A stretch of DNA of 10,168 nucleotides, from NCBI GenBank assembly GCA_910577415.1, contig CAJTLK010000046.1, positions 3,448-13,615 on the forward strand, given 5' to 3'. This document shows, piece after piece, positions 7,030 through 10,168 of the stretch (the stretch's first letter is position 1; the number at the start of each line of letters is the position of its first letter). A program made the translations under genes and the position numbers. This DNA comes from an uncultured Oscillospiraceae bacterium (GTDB lineage Bacteria; Bacillota; Clostridia; Oscillospirales; Oscillospiraceae). The notes beneath the pieces are model-generated. The model was not told the DNA's origin. It saw only the letters and a list, made by a program, of their open reading frames with translations, and ran no database searches.

Positions 7030-7923
7030 ATGAATCGTTTTTCCGAAAATCTGTCCCAGCTTCGCCGGGAGGCAGGGTACACCCAGGAATCCCTGGCCGA
7101 AGCCATGGGGGTCTCCCGTCAGGCGGTGAGCAAATGGGAATCCGGCCAGGCCATGCCCGAGGCCGCCACCCTGGTGGACCTGGCCGACCTGCTGGGGTGC
7201 AGCTTGGATCAGCTCATGCGGGAGGAGCTGCCCGAAAGCCTTCCCGCCCCCGTTCCCACAGCAGAGAACGTCCCTGACAGCGGAGAGGGGCTTTACGCCG
7301 CCTGGTGTGCCCTGGTGGACCGCTTTTCCGCCATGGTGGCCGCCGGTGTGACCCTTATTTTGCTGGGAGTCGCCTCCACGGCGGCTCTGGAGGGGCTCTG
7401 GGGAGAGCGGGACCTGAACGCCCTCCCCCTGCTGGGCGCCGTCGCGGTGGCGGTATTCCTCTTTATCACAGGAGGCATGGCCTACGGCGATTTTCAAAAG
7501 GCCAACCCCGAAATGCCCGACTGCTGTTTCCCAGAGGAGCGAGTCGCCTTTCAACGGAGGTTCCGGGTGGGGATCGCCGCCGCGGTGACAGGCATTTTGG
7601 CCGACGTCTTCCTCCTGGTAGCCTTGGTAGCCCTGTTCCCCGGCGAACGCTCCGAGCAGCTGTTCTCGGCCCTGTTCCTGGTCATTCTGGCCGGATGTGT
7701 GGGGAGCATCGTCTACCTGGGTGTTCAGACAGAAAAATACGAGCTGGAAAAATACGGCGGTGAAAAAAAACAAGGGCCAAACATTTCCGGGGCCATCATG
7801 CTCACCGCCACCGCCGTCTACTTAGTTCTGGGCTTTACCCGGAACCTGTGGCACCCCGGCTGGGTGGTCTTTCCCATCGGCGGTATCATCTGCGGCATCG
7901 TGGAAAGCCTGAAAAAGTCTTAA
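7030..7923 (+). CDS. Membrane-anchored XRE-family HTH regulator
   Basis: The 297-residue product begins with a Cro/C1-type helix-turn-helix at about residues 7-61. SRQAVSKWESGQAMPEAATLVDLADLLGCSLDQLM is the common Firmicute form of this domain. A Pro/Ala-rich linker (68-85) follows, then about six hydrophobic membrane segments near 99-120, 131-151, 180-203, 211-231, 252-269 and 277-291. The DNA-binding part must therefore lie on the cytosolic face, tethered to the membrane. Such XRE-TM proteins are common in Clostridia. Their signals are mostly unknown, and I cannot assign one here. It is a single-gene unit between the asnS terminator and a terminator shared with the converging gene. The repeat-rich leader suggests autoregulation. 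There is no partner transporter gene beside it, unlike many such regulators, so its target may be distant or itself. Confidence 0.85.
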   Translation: MNRFSENLSQLRREAGYTQESLAEAMGVSRQAVSKWESGQAMPEAATLVDLADLLGCSLDQLMREELPESLPAPVPTAENVPDSGEGLYAAWCALVDRFSAMVAAGVTLILLGVASTAALEGLWGERDLNALPLLGAVAVAVFLFITGGMAYGDFQKANPEMPDCCFPEERVAFQRRFRVGIAAAVTGILADVFLLVALVALFPGERSEQLFSALFLVILAGCVGSIVYLGVQTEKYELEKYGGEKKQGPNISGAIMLTATAVYLVLGFTRNLWHPGWVVFPIGGIICGIVESLKKS

Positions 7924-7940
7924 ATATACCGAAACGCAAA

Positions 7941-7966
7941 CAGAGAGGGCCGCTTGGCCCTCTCTG
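7941..7966 (+). terminator. Hairpin terminator between convergent genes, probably bidirectional
   Basis: A perfect 11-bp stem, CAGAGAGGGCC (7941-7951) with GGCCCTCTCTG (7956-7966), has a GCTT loop. It lies in the 66-nt gap between the stop of the membrane XRE gene and the stop of the minus-strand HTH-desulfoferrodoxin gene. Plus-strand readthrough meets CTTTACTTTTG; minus-strand readthrough meets TTTGCGTTT. Both tails are only moderately T-rich, but the stem is very stable. The position suits a shared terminator. Confidence 0.85.
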
Positions 7967-7989
7967 CTTTACTTTTGATCTATGGCGCG

Positions 7990-8586
7990 TTATGTCTCGT
8001 GCCGCTCCCGCTTCACCTGAAACAGACCATGGCGGTTGCAATAGGCGTAGATCACGCCGCCCTGCTTCAAAAAGTGGGCCTCGGCCACCATCTCGGGCCA
8101 CAGCTTCACGATATCCGCTCCCCGGTCATTGACCTGGGCAATGAAGGAGAGATAGTGATCCTTTCGCATGGGGTGCTCCCCGGTGACATACCGCTCACCG
8201 TCCCAGTCGTCCACCTTCAAAATATGGTCGGCATCCTCCTCCTCGGCCTCCAGCGGCGGCAGGGCCACCCCGCAGCAGTGGATGGCCGCTTCACCCATAG
8301 CAAAGAGGACGTTGCCGCACACCGGGCAGACGTAGAATTTCCCCCGGAGAGGGTTGCCAGCGCGGTTGCGGTTGGTGATCTGCTCGCCGGAGAAAAGCTC
8401 CGCCACGCTGACCCCCAGGGCCGCCCCCAGCGGCTCCAACAGGCTCAGGTCGGGCAGCCCCCGGCCTGTCTCCCATTTGCTCACGGTCTTGTCGCTGACC
8501 CCGATGCGCTCGGCCAGCGCCCGCTGGGTCATCTTGTTCTTTTCCCGCAGGGCCTTGATGGTGCCCCCGGTCACGTAGCTATCCAT
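7990..8586 (-). CDS. XRE HTH domain fused to desulfoferrodoxin/superoxide-reductase-like module
   Basis: The 198-residue product joins a Cro/C1-type HTH (about residues 9-65, with SDKTVSKWETGRGLPDLSLLEPLGAALGVSVAELF) to a two-part iron module. Residues 84-112 are a desulforedoxin-like knuckle, CPVCGN...HCCG, with C87, C90, C104 and C105 spaced as in the FeCys4 site. Residues 118-192 resemble neelaredoxin/superoxide reductase. H121, H138 (HPM), H144 (DHYL), C183 and H186 (YCNRHGL) line up with the Fe(His)4Cys active-site ligands. The Glu-Lys pair that normally precedes the first His is replaced by A119-D120. All iron ligands are kept but the usual catalytic Lys is lost, so I infer a redox-, superoxide- or iron-sensing regulator; residual reductase activity remains possible. 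AAGGAG (plus-strand 8596-8601) 9 nt upstream supports the start, and a dedicated promoter lies behind it. The TtcA-like gene upstream is on the same strand. Confidence 0.85.
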   Translation of the reverse strand: MDSYVTGGTIKALREKNKMTQRALAERIGVSDKTVSKWETGRGLPDLSLLEPLGAALGVSVAELFSGEQITNRNRAGNPLRGKFYVCPVCGNVLFAMGEAAIHCCGVALPPLEAEEEDADHILKVDDWDGERYVTGEHPMRKDHYLSFIAQVNDRGADIVKLWPEMVAEAHFLKQGGVIYAYCNRHGLFQVKRERHET

Positions 8587-8615
8587 GGTTCATCGCTCCT
8601 TCATTGTTATGAACC
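8587..8615 (-). promoter_or_regulatory. Inverted repeat around the SD of the HTH-desulfoferrodoxin gene
   Basis: On the plus strand GGTTCAT (8587-8593) and ATGAACC (8609-8615) are perfect 7-bp arms 15 nt apart. In the mRNA they would form a hairpin whose loop carries the SD AAGGAG and whose 3' arm abuts the ATG. As DNA it spans from about the transcription start to the start codon, a natural place for an autoregulatory operator. Either reading is inference. Confidence 0.5.
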
Positions 8616-8616
8616 G

Positions 8617-8645
8617 ATGATACCAGCTTCCCGCCTCCTTGGCAA
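8617..8645 (-). promoter_or_regulatory. Sigma-A promoter of the HTH-desulfoferrodoxin gene
   Basis: Reading the minus strand, the -35 TTGCCA (plus 8640-8645) and the -10 TATCAT (plus 8617-8622) each match consensus at 5 of 6 bases and are separated by exactly 17 nt. Transcription should start near 8610, leaving a ~24-nt leader. The promoter sits in the 89-nt gap after the TtcA-like gene, so the HTH gene can be transcribed alone as well as by readthrough. Confidence 0.7.
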
Positions 8646-8675
8646 CCTATGCATCGTAGAGATGGGGATATCCAC

Positions 8676-9452
8676 TCAGGGGCGCTCCTCCGTTCCCTTC
8701 TCCTCCGCGTAGGGTCTGCGGCGGTGCTCGACAGGTCCCCATTCGGGCAGGGGCAGCCGCTGCATGGAGCCAAATACCCGCTCCTTCAGTCCCGGATACC
8801 TGCGCTCCAGATCGGCCACCAGCTCCTTGACCTCCTGGCGCTTGGTGTAGCCGTCGGCGGGGCAGGGATTGTGGACCACCGGCAGCTCCAGCCGTCGGGC
8901 GGCTCCCCGCACCATCCCCTCCCCGCAATAGAGCAGAGGGCGGATCTGGGTGATCCCCGTCCTGGTCAGCTCCGTCACCGGCTGGAAACAGCTCAGCCGT
9001 CCTTCATAGAAGAGAGAAAGGAAGAAGGTCTCCACCGCGTCGTCGAAGTGATGGCCCAGGGCGATCTTGCGGATGCCCCTCTCCGCCAGGGCGTTATGGA
9101 GCGCTCCACGGCGCATCTTGGCACACATGGAGCAGGGGTTCTTCTCCTGGCGCAGGTCAAAGATGATGTGGCTGATCTCGCTGGGGATGAGGGTGAAGGG
9201 CACGCCGATGCTCTCACAGTAGGCCGCCACCGGGCCAAAGTCCATCCCCTCTCCTCCGTCCACCGCTCCCATGTCCAGGGTCACGGCCTCCACGGTAAAG
9301 CTCTTGGGGTAGAATTGGGACAGCTTTTGGAGGGCGGCCAGAGTCACCAGGGAATCCTTTCCCCCGGATACCCCTACCGCCACCCGGTCTCCGGCTTGGA
9401 TCATATCATAGTCCTCCACACAGCGGCGGACGAGAGATAGTATCTTTTCCAT
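8676..9452 (-). CDS. TtcA-family PP-loop ATPase, probable tRNA 2-thiocytidine synthase-like protein
   Basis: The 258-residue product carries the PP-loop SGGKDS at residues 29-34, a CSMC pair (C107, C110) followed by KMRRGALHNALAERG, LGHHFDDAVETFFLSLFYEG (132-151), and a third cysteine in NPCPADGYTKRQE (C197). This matches the TtcA family. TtcA adenylates C32 of certain tRNAs and inserts sulfur using an iron-sulfur cluster held by three cysteines. All three cysteine positions are present, so an oxygen-sensitive Fe-S cluster is expected. The exact tRNA target in Clostridia is not certain, so I give no gene symbol. The start at 9452 has GGAGG (plus 9459-9463) 6 nt upstream. The gene is divergent from rplM and lies upstream of the HTH-desulfoferrodoxin gene on the same strand. 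I found no convincing promoter for it in the intergenic region and no terminator after it. Confidence 0.88.
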   Translation of the reverse strand: MEKILSLVRRCVEDYDMIQAGDRVAVGVSGGKDSLVTLAALQKLSQFYPKSFTVEAVTLDMGAVDGGEGMDFGPVAAYCESIGVPFTLIPSEISHIIFDLRQEKNPCSMCAKMRRGALHNALAERGIRKIALGHHFDDAVETFFLSLFYEGRLSCFQPVTELTRTGITQIRPLLYCGEGMVRGAARRLELPVVHNPCPADGYTKRQEVKELVADLERRYPGLKERVFGSMQRLPLPEWGPVEHRRRPYAEEKGTEERP

Positions 9453-9468
9453 TTCATGCCTCCATGAA
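9453..9468 (-). promoter_or_regulatory. SD-containing hairpin before the TtcA-like gene
   Basis: TTCATGGAGGCATGAA on the coding (minus) strand is a perfect 6-bp inverted repeat with a 4-nt loop. It contains the SD GGAGG, and its 3' arm directly abuts the ATG. If formed in the mRNA it would hinder ribosome binding. It may be chance, since the stem is short. Confidence 0.4.
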
Positions 9469-9514
9469 GTGCGAAAAAATGTAAAATCGAAAGCGAGGTA
9501 TTAGGAGCACAAAG

Positions 9515-9550
9515 GAGAAAATGAGAGATTTTTAGAGATTTCACTTTCTC
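9515..9550. repeat. Imperfect inverted repeat with internal direct repeat in the ttcA-like/rplM intergenic region
   Basis: GAGAAAATGA (9515-9524) and TCACTTTCTC (9541-9550) pair at 9 of 10 positions. Between and overlapping them AGAGATTT occurs twice (9524-9531 and 9534-9541), exactly 10 bp apart. This lies just upstream of the rplM promoter's A-tracts in an AT-rich region, in contrast to the GC-rich genes. It could be a protein-binding site or simply low-complexity promoter DNA. Confidence 0.35.
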
Positions 9551-9570
9551 AAATGAAAAAAATCCAAAAA
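9551..9570 (+). promoter_or_regulatory. UP element of the rplM promoter
   Basis: Two A-tracts (seven A at 9556-9562, five A at 9566-9570) lie at about -59 to -40 from the predicted start. This is where the RNA polymerase alpha C-terminal domains bind in strong ribosomal promoters. Confidence 0.6.
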
Positions 9571-9574
9571 TCCG

Positions 9575-9603
9575 TTGACAGCCCCTTTTCCCCGTATTAT
9601 AAT
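9575..9603 (+). promoter_or_regulatory. Consensus sigma-A promoter of rplM-rpsI
   Basis: A perfect TTGACA (9575-9580) and a perfect TATAAT (9598-9603) are separated by exactly 17 nt. Transcription should start near 9609-9611. Twelve of twelve consensus bases, optimal spacing and the A-rich upstream stretch make this one of the strongest promoters a genome can carry, as expected for ribosomal protein genes. Confidence 0.95.
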
Positions 9604-9609
9604 ACAAAA

Positions 9610-9683
9610 CGCTCGGGTCGTCCAGACCGGGGCGATTTCCTTGTCAAAACGCTCGTTTTGAGCATCAAATTGGAGGTTTCAGC
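9610..9683 (+). promoter_or_regulatory. rplM leader with hairpin, possible L13 autoregulatory site
   Basis: The ~74-nt leader contains a hairpin CAAAA-CGCTCG-TTTTG at 9645-9660 and a weaker GGTC/GACC stem at 9616-9628, then the SD GGAGGT (9672-9677) 6 nt before the ATG. Firmicutes are known to have an L13 leader RNA that lets ribosomal protein L13 control rplM-rpsI. I cannot confirm that this matches that family, only that a structured leader of suitable length is present. The hairpin is not followed by a T-tract, so it is not a terminator. Confidence 0.4.
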
Positions 9684-10115
9684 ATGTCCACATTTATGGC
9701 CAACAAGGGCAACATCGTCCGCAAGTGGTACATCCTCGACGCGGCGGGCAAGCCCATGGGCAAGACCGCTGTGATCGCGGCTGACCTGCTCCGCGGCAAG
9801 CGTAAGCCCGAGTACACTCCCCATGCCGACTGCGGCGACAACGTCATCATCCTCAACGCCGAGAAGGCCGTCCTCACCGGCAAGAAGCTGGAGCAGAAGT
9901 ATTACCGCCGCCACTCCGGCTGGGTAGGCGGTCTCAAAGAGACCAAATACCGCATTCTGATGCAGGAGCAGCCTGAGCTGGCCATGAAGCTGGCTGTCCG
10001 CGGCATGATGCCCCGCAACACCATCACCAAGGACTCCCTGAGCCGTTTGCACATCGTGCGCGGCACTGAGCACAAGTATGCCGCTCAGAAGCCCGAGCCC
10101 TGGACCATGGACTAA
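9684..10115 (+). CDS. rplM: Large ribosomal subunit protein L13 (uL13)
   Basis: L13 is an early-assembling 50S subunit protein that binds 23S rRNA. The 143-residue product is full length. Family landmarks are RKWYILDAAGKPMGKTAVIAADLLRGK near residues 13-39, DNVIILNAEKAVLTGKKLEQKYYRRHSGWVGGLKE near 52-86, and the C-terminal AVRGMMPRNTITKDSLSRLHIVRGTEHKYAAQKPEPW. The start at 9684 is chosen because GGAGGT at 9672-9677 lies 6 nt upstream; the ATG at 9696 has no such SD. The gene is the first of a two-gene unit with rpsI, the standard bacterial pairing, driven by the consensus promoter upstream. Confidence 0.98.
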   Translation: MSTFMANKGNIVRKWYILDAAGKPMGKTAVIAADLLRGKRKPEYTPHADCGDNVIILNAEKAVLTGKKLEQKYYRRHSGWVGGLKETKYRILMQEQPELAMKLAVRGMMPRNTITKDSLSRLHIVRGTEHKYAAQKPEPWTMD

Positions 10116-10133
10116 GCAGGAGGTAAATGAAAC

Positions 10134-10168
10134 ATGTATAAGAGCAAGAAGCCTTATCTCTACGGCAC
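10134..10168 (+). CDS. rpsI: Small ribosomal subunit protein S9 (uS9), first 11 codons (3' end outside window)
   Basis: The visible residues MYKSKKPYLYG, with the next codon starting AC, match the N-terminus of clostridial S9 proteins, which continue GTGRRKSSVARV. The gene starts 18 nt after the rplM stop. AGGAGGT at 10118-10124 lies 9 nt before the ATG at 10134. An ATG at 10127 is out of frame. The rplM-rpsI order is nearly universal in bacteria, so the call is secure despite the short fragment. Confidence 0.93.
   Translation, partial: MYKSKKPYLYG

Noticed and set aside
7954..9440. Two long plus-strand open frames opposite the HTH-desulfoferrodoxin and TtcA-like genes
   Set aside because: The minus-strand products have clear motifs (HTH, Cys4 knuckle, PP-loop) and SDs. 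The plus-strand frames have none.
9464..9575. Minus-strand promoter for the TtcA-like gene
   Set aside because: I tried TACATT and TAATAC as -10 boxes, but neither has a credible -35 at 16-18 nt, so no promoter is called although one must exist nearby.
1..10168. CRISPR array, IS element, prophage, tRNA or defence cassette
   Set aside because: I found no regularly spaced long repeats, transposase or integrase motifs, tRNA-like cloverleaf or phage genes. The region is core chromosome.

Overview
The window is about 10.2 kb of GC-rich, gene-dense bacterial chromosome. Gene content, synteny and signals point to an anaerobic Clostridia/Oscillospiraceae-type Firmicute, probably a gut commensal. The reasons are a tilS-hpt-ftsH run as in Bacillus and Clostridia, strong GGAGG Shine-Dalgarno (SD) sequences, consensus sigma-A promoters, a stalk-domain secreted protein, and a desulfoferrodoxin-type iron domain typical of anaerobes. 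The genus is inference; nothing in the window fixes it.

Layout. (1) Positions 2-5345, plus strand: the 3' end of replicative helicase dnaB, then tilS, hpt and ftsH, packed with a 3-nt gap, an 11-nt overlap and a short gap. A secreted protein follows: two stalk (copper amine oxidase N-like) repeats joined to a NodB-like polysaccharide deacetylase fold that has lost its catalytic residues. I see no terminator or new promoter inside this block, so it reads as one operon. (2) Positions 5346-6893: asnS as a single transcription unit with its own TTGTAA-17-TATAAT promoter and a strong intrinsic terminator. (3) Positions 6894-7966: a membrane-anchored XRE regulator (HTH plus about six membrane segments) behind an unusual leader with CCGCA/TGCGG half-sites and GGCAAAAT repeats, ended by a hairpin that also serves the converging gene. 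(4) Positions 7990-9452, minus strand: a TtcA-like PP-loop tRNA-thiolation protein and, downstream of it, an XRE HTH fused to a complete desulfoferrodoxin/superoxide-reductase-like module, with its own TTGCCA-17-TATCAT promoter. (5) Positions 9551-10168, plus strand: rplM and the start of rpsI behind a perfect TTGACA-17-TATAAT promoter with an A-tract UP element and a short structured leader.

Most genes are core housekeeping: replication, tRNA maturation and charging, purine salvage, membrane proteolysis and ribosomal proteins. The least ordinary items are the HTH-desulfoferrodoxin fusion at 7990-8586, which keeps all nine expected iron ligands but has lost the Glu-Lys pair before the first active-site His, and the apparently inactive deacetylase-like protein at 4233-5345. 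Hairpins that hold the SD and abut the start codon in both minus-strand genes, and the repeat-rich leader of the membrane XRE gene, are secondary points of interest. There is no CRISPR array, IS element, phage gene or tRNA. No stretch longer than 300 bp lacks a gene.
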